This document shows positions 12,146 to 49,061 of a stretch of 64,000 nucleotides of DNA, in pieces (within the stretch, counting starts at the first letter, position 1; every line of letters begins with the position of its first letter). Origin of the DNA: Setophaga petechia (lineage: Eukaryota; Chordata; Aves; Passeriformes; Parulidae); contig JANCRA010000019.1 in NCBI GenBank assembly GCA_024362935.1, positions 13,388,501-13,452,500 on the forward strand, read 5' to 3'. The notes under the pieces are model-generated. The model was not told where the DNA came from, did no database searches, and saw only the letters and a list, made by a program, of their open reading frames with translations. Both the position numbers and the translations under genes were made by a program.

Positions 12146-15100
12146 GCATACCCCCTAAAATTCATAATATGTATAATTGCTCCATATAGACCTTTAAAAC
12201 ATTATACCTTATTATCTCTATCATAACATCATCAGCATGCAAAATCAAACTTTTTTTTCAGATGAGATAACTGTGGTTCTCCTGAGGGCACTACACTAAT
12301 GTAGTTACTCCCTCCTGCACACAATTAAAATTCAACTATAAAACAGAGAGTATGAGACATTTACATAAAAAACTTCAATACTGAAAACCAAAAACTCTTG
12401 TTCAGAAACCCAAATGCAGATTTTGGAATCAAAATTTTTAGAACACTGCACTATCTTCTACTGTTTAGCCTAGTACACTTCTCTAATTTCATTATGAAAT
12501 TACTGCTAATGCATGAAAATACTGTTTATTATGGTACTTAGATTGAATTATACATAAGTAAACATTAATATTTTTCCTTTCAGTATGTTAAAAATCTTTT
12601 CATATCCCTTTAACATGCTGTTTAATGAATATTCCTAAAGATCAGAATTGTTTGCTATTACATCACTTTGGAATTAAGTACTCCAAATAAATCTGTGAAA
12701 AGTGAAAGAAATAACCAATTTATTTTATTTTTTTCAGAGCAATAAAATAAGGACTAGTGCAAGGGTGCAAATCTAACTGCAGTTCACCCATCCAGAAACA
12801 GAATACTGACTTCAAAGCTAGATAGTGAGATCTGACTGAACTTTTTCAATGAGTTTGAAATTTTCAATTACAAGTATTACTATCATTATTACTATTACAT
12901 AAAGAACAACACACATAAAAATAAATTATTCATTTACCTGGCTGTATCCCCTACTAAATTCAACGGATACACATTGGCACTTTACATAGACTAAAAATTG
13001 ACTACTGTAGAATTTAACCTAATAACATTACTAAATCTCTAGGCTGAACATTGAAAAGCCAGTTAGGTCATACATAAATCAAACTGTGCTTTAGAGATCA
13101 CTTCTGCAACTCCTTTAAATTCAAAATGTTCAATCAGACTTCAGCATTTTATAAGATGAAAAAGTATTTTCACTTGGATAACAAGAGAGCTATTCTGATT
13201 ATAGAGTTTTCTGGAATGTTGGATGAAAGATTTTTTTATTTAAAAACATTAACTTGTGGTATCTGGAAAAATGTGCATCATAGGCCAAAGCTATGACAGA
13301 TGATTGCCTGCCTTTAAAAGCTGCCTCTGTATATGCCAAGAAGGGTTCCCTCTGAGCCTGGGTGAGACAGAGGGCATCAGCTTTCACTTTCCCACTTTGA
13401 ATTAAGCCTAGGCTCAAAGACACATCTACTCTGTGGGTTAGATATGTTCCAAATCCTGCTTTGCTGTTCTTCATACGACTGCTGGGCATGGATGCCCAAG
13501 CTCTGCAGCTCACAGGCAATGTGCCTACAAATGTTTTCAATCCCAAGAGCCCAGATACTTTAGCTGATGAACTGGAAAGCTTAGACCTAAGCTAGATCTT
13601 TCAGACTCAGTTCTTCATCAGTGAGAATAGATGCTTTAGGCCTGAGGCATATCCAAACCAAATGGCCCACAGTTTTGCTGGAAGCCTGTCAGGCTGTGAG
13701 CAGTCTGAACTCCAAACCACCACGAAAGGAATTCTGAGTTTCTGAGATGGATGTGAGGAATCTGCCCTGAGGTCACAGCCTTTGGGAAACTGGCCGGCCC
13801 TGCTAGTTCGATGATGATGCTCACAAGAATGACAAACTGTGGCTCCAGGAGGACATGCTCCTTCAAGAACACCACATTTCTGTGACGTGTTCAAAAAACT
13901 GTGTCATTGCCAGTGAACTGAAAGCCCCAGCCTGTGATGAGGTCTAGTCCTTACATGCACCTTCCCACAAAGTACAGGCTCCCTTACAGCCTTTCACTGT
14001 GTGCTCTGAAGGCTTGTCTATGCACACTGAATGTGCTCTTCACCCCTAGGACAAGGCATGATCCCTCAGACTGGAGCTCCTGTTCCCCAGCCATAAGGAT
14101 TAGGGCTGGTGTACAAGGACAAGCACACAGCTGCTCACTCCTGGGTGCTTCTAGGTGTTAGGAGGGCAGGCCAGGGTATAGACACCAACTATTGCACTTC
14201 AGTTTGGACATACAACATAAACTGGCATGTTATGGTGGAAATGCAAAGAATCAAGCTCAGCAGTGAGCTCCTCTACCTCCATGAACCGGCAACTGTTTTC
14301 GCATACGCAGCTTCAAAGTTCTTGAGTGAACGAACTACTGTGCTCTATTGTTAAGGCTGCAACGTGTCTATTAGCAGAAGATAATCTGCCACCCCTAGGA
14401 TGTGGTTAACTTCCATTAAAATCAGTGAGGCTGACAATCCTGTATGAAGTAGCTACATATCTGGCTCTGCATATCAAATGAAAACACACTGAACTTTATT
14501 CAATATACTTAAATACAAAAAGAGTAGTACTTTGTCATTCTGCTCTGGTTAAAATGAAATATAATCAGAAACAGAGTTGAAAAATAACTAGCATTTTTAT
14601 ATTTTTAGATAAATCTGAAAAATAAGTCTTATACATGCAACTCATTGGTGCTTCTTATATCAAAAACAATACCACCTTAAATGGAAGAAAATGCTGCTTT
14701 AAAATTTAAAGAAACCAGCTATTTTACTGTAAGTATAAAAAATAAATACTCTAAGGAATGGAAGAAAAAAAAGCATGTTCAATAATTTCATTACATTCTA
14801 AGATGCCAAATCATCTGTGAGTGGTTTCTTTTCAGATGAAAAGAAATCAAAATATAGGACAGATGTTGGACAAACCACATTTGAGGTCTATCACACACTG
14901 GCATTTTTCAAATTATTTTGGCTCATCTATTGAATAAGGTGTATTTTGCTTGATTTTGAAAAGGGAAACATCAGGAAATATTTAAAGGCCAATTGCTGCC
15001 AATTAACTTTGATCAGCAAAAGTTGCATTTGAATCTTTCAGATTCTTTTGCTGTCTGGAATAACACACTATTCTAAAATCTAGCAAAACAACAACTTGAT

Positions 15101-15908
15101 GATTAATGTGTGTTGGCAGTCCCACCACAAGCTTGCTTAACAGCTGGATTTTAAATAAACAGCTGTCTTCACTATGATGGGAAAGAAGTCTGACTGTTTT
15201 CATGTTTTTCTGTTATTAAAATGTGATCAGAAATTGCTTTTTTCCCTTTTAAGATGAAACAGCCAGGCATTAGAGTGACAGTCTCTTTCAGCAGTTTGCA
15301 GAGCTTTGGAAGGATCTCCCGAGCATTGCCAAACCATAGGCTGTGTAAGCTAAAAAATCCTTTGGCAAGGCACCCACAGCTCCTCGCTGCAGGCAGAGGG
15401 ACCCTGGCACAGAACACCCCGTGCCTGCTGCAGGCACAGCAGCCCCAGGAGCAGCTCACAGACAGCCCATACAACATTTATCATGTCCCTTGGGGCAAAG
15501 GTAACACTTGCACACCATGGGATGTAAGCAAGGAATCTGCACCCAGCCATCAACTGTTTATAGAAGCTGGAGTTTAATATTTAATGGCCTGTGCAGACTA
15601 TTGAATTCTGCATGTTTATAGGCTCCTTTGGTGTATCCAATTCTGAAACTTGTCTACTGTCATCATAAGTGCTAAAACCTGTGAGGACAAAACTCTACCA
15701 TTGAAACTGCAGTAACCTTTGAAGGCCAGTTCAGACATTTAGCGTAGATATTATTATATAGCCTAATGACTAAATGATATAGCTATTTTCTGAGCATTTC
15801 AGTATTGAAACTCTGCAAATAATTGTCAAAGCATCTAACAACACATAAAACCAGACAAATACTAAATATTAGATCACCTCTGTGCGTTTTAAAAGAATGA
15901 ACACTTAC
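12146..15908. other. EYA1 intron sequence, no gene seen
   Basis: Mostly AT-rich non-coding sequence up to the exon at 15909. Open frames such as 13199-13546 and 13607-13894 (minus) and 15254-15577 (plus) show no domain and lack a consistent exon structure. I see no clear repeat family here. Confidence 0.75.
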
Positions 15909-15998
15909 TTCTAAATCGTTAAAGAATAGATGTGTGTCCGCCAAATTGAAAATCATCTCTTCCATTCGGAGTCCAAGGGACACAGAAGTGGGAGGATC
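15909..15998 (-). CDS. EYA1: EYA1 exon, residues 352-381 (last exon in window)
   Basis: Acceptor TTCTTTAAG, donor GAA/GTAAGT, 90 bp, phase 0 at both ends. It reads [17 protein letters not shown] and then [13 protein letters not shown], identical to the known EYA1 domain as far as I can recall. It forms the start of the EYA-specific helical insertion after HAD motif I. The acceptor ends AAG rather than the usual CAG or TAG but follows a good pyrimidine-rich stretch. The next expected segment (beginning ECDQVHIDD in EYA1) was not found on the minus strand between 1 and 15908, so the following intron is at least 15.9 kb. Confidence 0.97.
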
Positions 15999-23302
<7,304 letters not shown>

Positions 23303-23442
23303 CTCCAGATCAGAGTCAGGTGGTGGTGAAGGATTATTGTTTCTTCTGCCACGTCCACGTGATTTCCCATCTGAGCTCCGACGCAATCTGTCTGAGTCTG
23401 AATCTTTAATGGGGGTGGATGGACTGTGGATTGTGCTGTATT
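23303..23442 (-). CDS. EYA1: EYA1 exon, residues 277-323 (basic linker to EYA domain)
   Basis: Acceptor TGTGACAG, donor GAG/GTACTA, 140 bp, entering in phase 1 and leaving in phase 0. It reads [17 protein letters not shown], then [20 protein letters not shown] and [10 protein letters not shown]. The basic KSRGRGRR cluster is a plausible nuclear localisation signal (inference). The [13 protein letters not shown] segment leads directly into the phosphatase domain in all vertebrate EYA proteins. The DSDSDRLRR stretch separates EYA1 from EYA4. One difference from the human protein as I recall it is Ser for Gly in RRSSDG. Confidence 0.97.
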
Positions 23443-41303
<17,861 letters not shown>

Positions 41304-41441
41304 CTTGCATCTGGTAGCTATAGGGAGCCTGTCCAGGTTGAGGTGTGCTAAAGCTGGCACCGTAGCTGAGAAATCCTGTTTGTCCAGGTGACTGTGACTG
41401 TGCCAATCCACCTTCTGTCTTGATGCCTGCCCACAATGCAC
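41304..41441 (-). CDS. EYA1: EYA1 exon, residues 141-186
   Basis: Acceptor GATTTAG, 138 bp, phase 1 at both ends (skippable in frame). It reads [19 protein letters not shown], then [17 protein letters not shown], then [13 protein letters not shown] is a second Lys-x-Glu motif resembling a SUMO-acceptor core; this is inferred from the consensus only. The donor is ATGCAAG/GTCTGTAT, weak at intron positions 3 and 4 (CT rather than AA). The frame forces the exon to end there, because the next exon begins with the GC that completes Gly187. The exon is rich in Pro, Ser, Tyr and Gln like its neighbours. Confidence 0.96.
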
Positions 41442-44400
41442 CTAAATCAGTTAGTGACAGCAAATCTATTTGTTCATATTCAAACAGGGATGGAAAATAA
41501 AATCACTTAATTAACAGCCATTTTAACATATACCTACTATTGCCTGAGAGAACAAATATGGAGAGCATGCACAAATTAATAAGGTAATGGCAGTCTAAGA
41601 GCACACTGAAAACTGAAGTTCACCAGGGAAAGGTTAAATTCAAAACTATGTTTCCAATAACTGCAAAAGAAATTTATACATGAACAGGAAGTTGCATTAT
41701 TCCTTTTTTCCTTTCCTGCCAGAGGCAAACTTTTCCATATATTCATGACATTACACAGAGGTAGATTAGCAACTTTATATGAATTTAATGAAGCATAGCA
41801 TAGCCAAGCTCTCCTGCCATCTACCCATTAATGACATAAATGAAAATTACATTGTATATTATTCCTACATGAAAATCACACAGCTCCAAGAATGATTTTC
41901 TTAAGAATTAGAAGTGGATAAAGAAAATTAGCAGTATTAAGTGCAATGATGATTTTTCAAAGGTAATTAAACATTAATTCAGTTCTTTAACAAATAAGCA
42001 CCTAAGAGACGGGAACTATTCCTGAAGCAATCTCCTGAACTGGGAAAAACATAGCAGAGCCATTAATCTGCACTGTGGAGAAATCCATTACACACCATAT
42101 TACTCTCTCACTTCTAAATTTAGTTATAAAATAATCCAAAGTCTGATCAGTGAATGACTTGCTTCCCAGTTTCAGTGATTCTTCCCTCAATTTGTAAGGC
42201 AATGAGCAAGCAAATATCAGCAGGCAAAATTCTGAGGAAATGCACACAATTCAGCCTCTGTCTCTTCGTTTTAATTATAAGGTTGTCCCAACATGAACTA
42301 CCATTTAAGAATAATTATAGCCAAAGAAATGGAAAAGTGATACAATACACTTAGGTTTCACTGTGACATTCAGTGATAACTCATTGTTCAGAAACCAACA
42401 ATATTTGAACTGGATTTACTAAGTGTGAATTAGTAACATTCATTGGAAAATTACTGTTAATGTGAGTTCATTTCCTGGTTGGATTTTTCTTTAGATAATA
42501 TTCAACAATGTTTCAAGGTAGGAGTGGCTCAGAAATTAATGCATTGGCAAAACTTCAATACCTCCCTATATACAAATGTCAGCATATTTTCTACCATCTA
42601 AGTAATTATTTTTCAACTGTTGTGATTAATTAACCTCAATTCCTTCCGCCAGACTTTCTAACTGCTGAGCTAAACCTGTTTGCTTGTTTTTGCCTGATGC
42701 TCACTTGATTCATCTGTTTCATGTTACAATTTAGCAGTTCGAATGACGAATCTCGACACCTCACTTCCAAGGGGAAACTCCTGCTGTGGATGGCTTGGTA
42801 TCAACAATCCCTATTTGTTGTCTGTTTAAGGACTTCTGAAATGCTGATTAAATATGGCTTAGAGAAAGTTTAACTAAATCAAGCATTAAATTTCTAGTCC
42901 AAATTTCCCTTAGCAGCCTGATCCAACTCTCCATCTCAGACGGAGTAGGAGATGATCAAAAGCAGCAGTAGGAGGATGCCACTTGAGTGAAGACAACTTG
43001 GCACTGACATGCCCTTTTGCACCTCCATGCTATGAAGAGCCTTTCATCTCCTGGGACTTACACTTGCTCTCATCCCCAAAGCCTTCACTCATCAAACCCT
43101 GATGCTCCCTTCTCCCAAGTCTATGTACTCAAGGAAGTGGGAAGGGACAGTCGCACAAGAGGACTGCCAGGATCTGGAAGGTAAAGAAGTTGGTAAGCAA
43201 AGCCTTTGCTAGATGCTGGCGCTGGAGCAGGCAGGAGGAAAGAGCTTCAGGAAATTCTCCAACCTCCTCAGGGGCTTTGCAGATGAAGCAGAGCCAGGAG
43301 CCCCAGGGCAGCAGCTGTCAATGGCATTCCCCTCCACCCCCCTTCCTGCCTGCATGGCTGCATGGCTGTGGAGGTGGGGAACTGGAAAAATGAAGAGGCT
43401 AGAGGTACAGTTGAGCACCTTCCCAAACTCTACTCTAGAGAGAAAACCTGAGGCAGGCTGATACAGAAAATCACAAATACTCTTTCATCCAGTAGACCCA
43501 GAGTAAAGAAACAAAAAGAAAGAGGCCTAAACTCATTTTTTTCTTTCACATAGGCATAAGTCTTCTCCCTTTATACTGCTGTAAGATTTCTGTCTGGATG
43601 AAAGAAAGGCAAGACAGAGGGTACATGGGGTCTAAACTGCAGATCAAAGGGTAGAATTTTGGTTCTAAGCAAGGCTTCAGCTCTTGCTTATTGCAAATGA
43701 GTGTCCTAATGCTCCCCAATTTCATTTGGGAGCACAGATTATATGGCATGCCTTAAATAAGCAAAAATATATGTTAAGTCCTAAAACTTTTTAATAGTTA
43801 TTTGCTTTTAAATATTACTCCTATAAAGCAAATCAGCAAGGAGTACCTTAGCACCAGCCACAAGGCACAAGTCTGAAAAGAACAAAGCACATTAAAATTC
43901 TCTTGGCTCAGGAGCTGAGGATTTCAGTGGTCAAAAGTAAGCTCTGCCGTGTAAAATATGGCAAATTTATCTGAAGTCCCAGGCATGGGGGATGGACTAG
44001 GCAAAAAACCAAACCAAAACAAAAGAGCAGGCAAGCATGTTAACCCCCACAAGCAGTTGCCAAGTAAAGCAACTCTGAATTACAGCTGCGACGACAGTGA
44101 GACAGCTAAACTCAAGTAGTGAAATCAAGGCCTGGCTGAATTTTAGAGTTGACTTCAGTGAAGTCAAGATTTAATCCAGAGGAACCAAGAAAAAAAACAA
44201 AAAAGTCATATATACTAGGTTTGGGCTGCCCAAACCTAGCAGTCAGCCAAGTATGAACATGAGATGTCCACAGGAGAAACAGGTCAACAAAGGCAGGGTG
44301 GGGGAAAGGGTTGTTTGTTATCATCCCCCCTGATCCAGATGGAATTAGCAGACAAGCTCTCATCAGCAACAGGAGCTCTTGTGTGTGTGGGTGTCTGTGT

Positions 44401-45496
44401 GTCTATGTGTGTCTGTGTGTCTAAGACTCCCCATCTCACAGTGTAAGTTTAAAATATGTTCATTCGAACTGAAGTTGAAACATCCAATTTATACTTAGAA
44501 ACCTATTTTAAAGTAAGGGGGAAACCAATGTATTTCTTTTGCCTACTGTTCACCATAATCTGACCTAGGATACACTTGAGATCCAGTGGATTTTCAATTT
44601 GCAGACCTCAGGATGAAAGATTCACCAGTTTTGCACTTAAAACTTTTAATACTTTTAAAGTGAACAGCTTATACGGCAAGTTCTGTCCTTTGGTATAAAA
44701 CTTATAATATCTGAACATATTTTTACAAAATACAGTGCTCAAAGCATGTGGATTGTATATTTTTAATATATTCCCCCAGAGGAGTATAAGACCTATTTTC
44801 TAATAATGCATCCTTGCTGCTGCACTGCTATGTGGTCTGCCAGCAGACAGTCTGGCAGGAAAATGGTCTCACCCATGGCAGCTTGTTTTTAAATTAAATT
44901 TTTTGGGAAATATTTGCTACTTAGTACTATCTCCTTCATCAGGCAGACAGAGCTTTAGTGGCAATTTACCTCAATTTTCACCTCCAGGGAGTTTTAAAAC
45001 ATTGGAAAATGAGATTTTTTTTTGATGGAGGCATTTTTGAATCATTTTTTTTTGCCTGCTGAAAATCAGCACAGCCTTGTAGATTCATCTGGGTTCTAGT
45101 GATCTGTACCAGCTGAAATTCAGACTTTTACCTCCTGAAGTAACCTCATGCACTACTGGGGAGCAGAGCCCTGAGCAAGTCAGCAGGGGCTGGGTCTGTG
45201 TCATGGAAACCTTGAGATCTCTTTTCCCATTTCACTGCTGTATTTTTGATGTCACCAACAGAAAGCTAATCATGGACCTCTCCTCCTGACCCCAAAATGG
45301 GGTTTATTTTCTTGAGTACCTTTTTAGCTCTTTAATACATAAATTAAACATCACTCATTCCGAGATGAGAAAATTAACAGTCTTCCACAAGAAATGCTCT
45401 AGTGCTGTCCCACTAAGCACTAACCTAAGGGTCACACAGGCTTGATCTAAAGAACATTTACCTGAGGAATAAAAGAGCACGGCCGGGATTTCTTAC
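41442..45496. other. EYA1 intron (4,055 bp) between residues 140 and 141
   Basis: Non-coding. It contains an interrupted (GT)n tract at 44379-44421. A stretch near 42,690-42,840 has mixed composition and low repetitiveness and might be conserved. The frames at 43190-43461 overlap on both strands and lack domain or splice support. Confidence 0.75.
44379..44421 (+). repeat. (GT)n microsatellite, interrupted
   Basis: TGTGTGTGTGG followed by GTGTCTGTGTGTCTATGTG and similar units. It is a degenerate dinucleotide repeat in intron sequence. Confidence 0.85.
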
Positions 45497-45642
45497 CATA
45501 GGAAGGGATTCCATAGGGCTGGCCGGGCTGGGGGTAGGTGGCATAGGCTGTAGCTTGCTGCATTCCCGCTGGGAACTGTGTCTGCCCATAGGCAGCCATC
45601 GCTTGTGAGGACGGGGTGGGGAGAATGTGTGGGTAGGGTCTG
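45497..45642 (-). CDS. EYA1: EYA1 exon, residues 92-140 (Tyr/Gln/Pro-rich)
   Basis: Acceptor ATCAATAG, donor TATG/GTAAGA, 146 bp. It reads [20 protein letters not shown] and continues through [20 protein letters not shown] to PYGIPSY, with Gly141 split to the next exon. The dense Tyr, Gln, Pro and Ala content is typical of the EYA transactivation region. Tyrosine-rich segments of this kind are the conserved EYA 'domain 2' neighbourhood. The exon matches the known vertebrate sequence with only scattered conservative changes, such as Ala for Thr in SSQAMAA. The minus-strand frame stays open for about 190 bp upstream of the acceptor, but that stretch is intron. Confidence 0.97.
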
Positions 45643-46044
45643 CTATTGATTACAAGGGACAGAAAATAGGACAGACACTGCATTAGACAGACATGCACGT
45701 ACTTATTTTTAGCCTTATTATAATCCTGCTGCTTCATTAACACATAATCATAGGCTGTGCTAGACAATGAAAACTTTAAGAGACATAATAAGAAAGAAAT
45801 AATAAGAATAATATAATAATAAAGAAACAATAAGAAATCAATAATAAAAGAATAAGTGAAATACGAACTTTACAAATATTTTTCAAATATATTCTTAGCA
45901 TTTAAAAAAAATCCCTAGAAGCTGCTGCAGTTTAAATTATGGCTTAACAGATGGACTCAATTATTATTTTAAATGAGGTTAAAATCTGCCTATTCCAGTT
46001 ATTATTATTACTACTACTATTATTATTTTAAAAAGATATCATAC
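45643..46044. other. EYA1 short intron (402 bp) with A/T-rich repeats
   Basis: Contains an imperfect AATA/AAGAAA-rich stretch (about 45,775-45,860) and a TTA/CTA trinucleotide tract (45999-46029) only about 15 bp downstream of the donor of the preceding exon. Nothing else recognised. Confidence 0.85.
45999..46029. repeat. (ATT)n/(ACT)n trinucleotide repeat beside a splice donor
   Basis: ATT units change to ACT and back to ATT over about 30 bp. In the EYA1 transcript this lies about 15-45 bases downstream of the GT at 46044. Confidence 0.85.
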
Positions 46045-46114
46045 TTGGAAGGGTAAATCTGTGGTGGGGAGAACTGGTGTGTTTGTCTTGGGCTGAAACC
46101 ACTGCTTCCAATTG
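46045..46114 (-). CDS. EYA1: EYA1 exon, residues 69-91
   Basis: Acceptor TGGTGCAG, donor CCAA/GTATGA, 70 bp, entering in phase 1 and leaving in phase 2. With the carried G it reads [19 protein letters not shown] and then IYPS, with Asn92 split across the next junction. It is Pro/Ser/Gln-rich and belongs to the transactivating N-terminal region. A TTA/CTA trinucleotide tract starts within 20 bp downstream of the donor. The exon pairs with the following one: their combined length (216 bp) is divisible by three, so joint skipping would preserve frame. Confidence 0.95.
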
Positions 46115-47992
46115 CTGCACCAAGGAGAAAAGAAAGCATACAGAAGTGTAAATACACACACCAAAGATAAATATTATTTTTCCTAATAGAATTTCAGAGT
46201 ATTAACAAGATTTTAATTAAATTCAAATATAATTGATACCTTAGATAGAAAATAATATCTTATGAGGAACTATACAGGAATGCTTAACATTAAAATCTTG
46301 ATTGCAAATCTCAAATACTAAATTGCCCCTTTGTACAATTCCTGAGCCATAGTTTATTCTTTGGTTGCACATAGGCAACATTTTCAATGCAAACAATCTA
46401 TTTCCTAATGGAAACATTTCCCTTCATATTTTCAAAGGATTGTTGATATCTCAAGTGCAACATTTTATTAACTTTTAGAATTTTTAAGACCTACATTTTA
46501 TGAAGGAGCTTTATGCGTGCCTCGATTGAAAACACATGGCCTGCTTCAGAGCACGCGCCTCTTTTTTTAAAAAAAATCCCTAATGCAGACTATGTATTAC
46601 CTTATTACACTTTTATTTTCTTCCACCTTATCTGCTGTCTAAAATGCTTTCAGCCTTTTAAATCAGTATTGCAGAAGGATGTCCAGGGTGTAGATGAAGT
46701 TAGTGAAACAGGTAAGCAGAGGAGGCTGCACTGTGAGCCACTCCCCGTGCAGCCCCAGCTGACACAGAGCCTTCCCCAGCACTGCTCACTGCTGTCAGCA
46801 TCTCTGGGTGCTGCTCAGAGCATGGCAGCTCTGCTGGCCTCCTCTGCTCAGGACGATATTTTTGGGAGCCTTTCTCTCTCTGGTTACTGTCTGGGTGTCA
46901 CTTTTCCTCTAGGTCCCAAGGTGGGCCTGGGAGCCTTTGCCAGGAAAGGGTCAGCAGCAGGTTATGAGACTACTGTAAGATCAGACAGCCCGAGAAACAA
47001 CAGGCCTTATTGCTAAGTGCTTGGAAATAAACAAGGCACACATAATTACCCCTCGCCAGCTACCCCCTTCCTGGCCAGCTACAGGGAAAATCCATCATCT
47101 TTACACTCAGGGAGGGAAGCAGGGAGTTTCTTTCTGCGCCTTCTACATCTGATTTTTTTTCTTTTCTGTGGCCTGTGAGGCTGCAGGCATGCCAAGTGTT
47201 ACACTCCAATCTTTACTCAGATCAACACAGATGTATGTAGCTACAATTAGGTACACACTGTATTTTCTTCTTTCAGAGAATTAAAATACCTTAGAAGCCT
47301 TTCTTTGGGCTTCCAGGCTTGATGCTTTCAAACTCATCAGCCTTTACAGAAAATGGAGGCTGTGACAAGACCAGGAAAGGGCTGGTTACCAGGAGTCTGA
47401 CCGGTTGTGAGATGTCAAATTTTGCCACTACTGAAATGTAATCTCACAATATAATGTTAGATCATTTTCTGATTTGATTTGCACCATAAAACCAGTGTGC
47501 TAGAAATACCACAGTTAGTCCACAGGTATGCAAAACTGAGCAAACATCTTCGATTGTTCTCACAGTGTTTGTATCTTGTATGCCAGAAGCTAAGATGCAT
47601 TTGCCTTCCTCTAAGAAAAGAAGCCTGACAAAAGAATAAATACTTTGGTAATAATAAATTACAATAAATGAGGAAGATCTACCCCTCAATTAGAATAATA
47701 ATCACAGAGGCATGTATGTTTACTCACAGAAAACAAAAAATAACTCCTCTGGGCCAAAATACTCCCTAGTGAGACTCTCACCAAAGATATCAATGGACAT
47801 TAATAAGCCTGATACTGTCATGCTCCTCACTTGCGGAAAACTCCTTTTGACTTAGACTAAAATGTACAGAAATTGGTAAAAGATGGAAAGTACAAAATGC
47901 TTTTTAAGAGAGGTGCACAGATTTAGACCACATGTGATAAGAAAATAATAAATGAAAAAATGCTGAGCTTAAAACTTTGGTTTATTCCTTAC
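46115..47992. other. EYA1 intron (1,878 bp) between residues 68 and 69
   Basis: No exon or repeat recognised. The 167-codon plus-strand frame at 46513-47016 is opposite to EYA1, has no domain and is Ser/Leu/Ala-rich in the way random GC-richer sequence translates. It is judged not a gene. Confidence 0.75.
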
Positions 47993-48073
47993 CTGATCCT
48001 GAGAAATTGTCTAAAGACCCGTCTGTGGTAGTAGTAGTAGCGATCTCACTGCTGTTCATTGGTTCTGTTTTAA
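47993..48073 (-). CDS. EYA1: EYA1 exon, residues 42-68 (poly-Thr run)
   Basis: Acceptor TCTGTAG, donor CAG/GTAAGG, 81 bp, phase 1 at both ends, so skipping it would keep the frame. It reads VKTEPMNSSEIATTTTTDG and then SLDNFSGS. VKTEP resembles a SUMO-acceptor core (hydrophobic-Lys-x-Glu), as noted for EYA1 family members; that role is inference here. Five consecutive threonines are encoded by ACT ACT ACT ACC ACA, a small triplet repeat in coding sequence. The human protein as I recall it has a shorter Thr tract mixed with Ser and Ala at this point (TASTTAD). The exon sits alone, with 12.3 kb of intron upstream and 1.9 kb downstream. Confidence 0.95.
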
Positions 48074-48922
48074 CTACAGAAATATAAACAGAAGATATAC
48101 TATATGCTCCTAATATTCTTGCAGGTGCATGCACACACACTCACTACAAACACAAACTCAATAAAGCAAAAATCTGCCAAAAAAGTTCTCAATCATGGCT
48201 ATCAATATTTTGCATTTTATGTATTTGTGTATACAAACAGTGCAAAATACTGGCAGCTATGATTTATTTACACATAAATATAAGATGATCAAGAGGGTTA
48301 TTCCTGTCCCCAAGGAATAAAAGCCACTGTAACAAACCAGAAGTCCCCATGCAACTATCTGCACCTGTCCTGATTCCTCTTAATCCTACAGACCCAACAG
48401 TAAGGATCCACATTTAGATCAGGTCACACAGCATTTTTGGGCTTGAAAGACAGCAAATTGAATTAGACAAAAGAGGAAATAATTTTTTAATTCAAATCTT
48501 GCTTCCAATTAAAAAATTTTTCAGAGAAAAATTAAGGATTTGTGATGAAGAAAAACACTTTTCTTGTGGTGGATTTCTTCTCTCAAAATGAAAACCAACA
48601 TTATACTCAACAACCCTAAATACAAAAAGAGGACACAGTCCTCACCAAATACTTCAAAAGAATGCTTTTACATTTTATCCCTCTGCACCCACAACATAAC
48701 ACAGCTGTCTGCGAGTAAAAAAAAAGAGACAAAGAGATTATTGCGCCGCTCATGCTGATTCATAATCAATAATCAACTAATGACTTTTAATAAAACCTCA
48801 AGTAAATTAACAATTTCCCTTTCTGTCAGTCCGGTGCAAAGTCTGTAATGCTAAGATCAGGACAGGATCCTGATCCAAAGAGCAAGAAGGGGGCTGACTC
48901 AGCATGGATACAAAATGGGCAC

Positions 48923-48952
48923 CAATAGCTACTCCAATAGGAGTAGCTATTG
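48923..48952. repeat. Inverted repeat, 13-bp perfect arms, 4-bp loop
   Basis: The arm CAATAGCTACTCC (48923-48935) and its exact complement GGAGTAGCTATTG (48940-48952) are separated by AATA. This gives a strong potential hairpin directly abutting the alternating repeat that starts at 48951. Confidence 0.9.
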
Positions 48953-49061
48953 TATAGATATATGTATACATATATATGTACATATATACATGTATATACA
49001 TGTACACATGTTTGTATACATGTATATACAAACATGTATACAGTTTGTATATACATATGTG
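48951..49061. repeat. TGTA/TACA/TATA alternating repeat with many palindromes
   Basis: About 110 bp built of TATGTATACA, TACATGTATATACATG and similar self-complementary alternating purine-pyrimidine units, with TTTGTATAC interruptions repeated in both orientations (near 49010 and 49042). It is a microsatellite-type sequence able to form cruciforms. The open frames on both strands here are artefacts of it. Confidence 0.88.

Noticed and set aside
46513..47016. 167-codon plus-strand open frame
   Set aside because: No homologous protein recognised, opposite to EYA1 and inside a short intron. Considered as a nested gene but unsupported.
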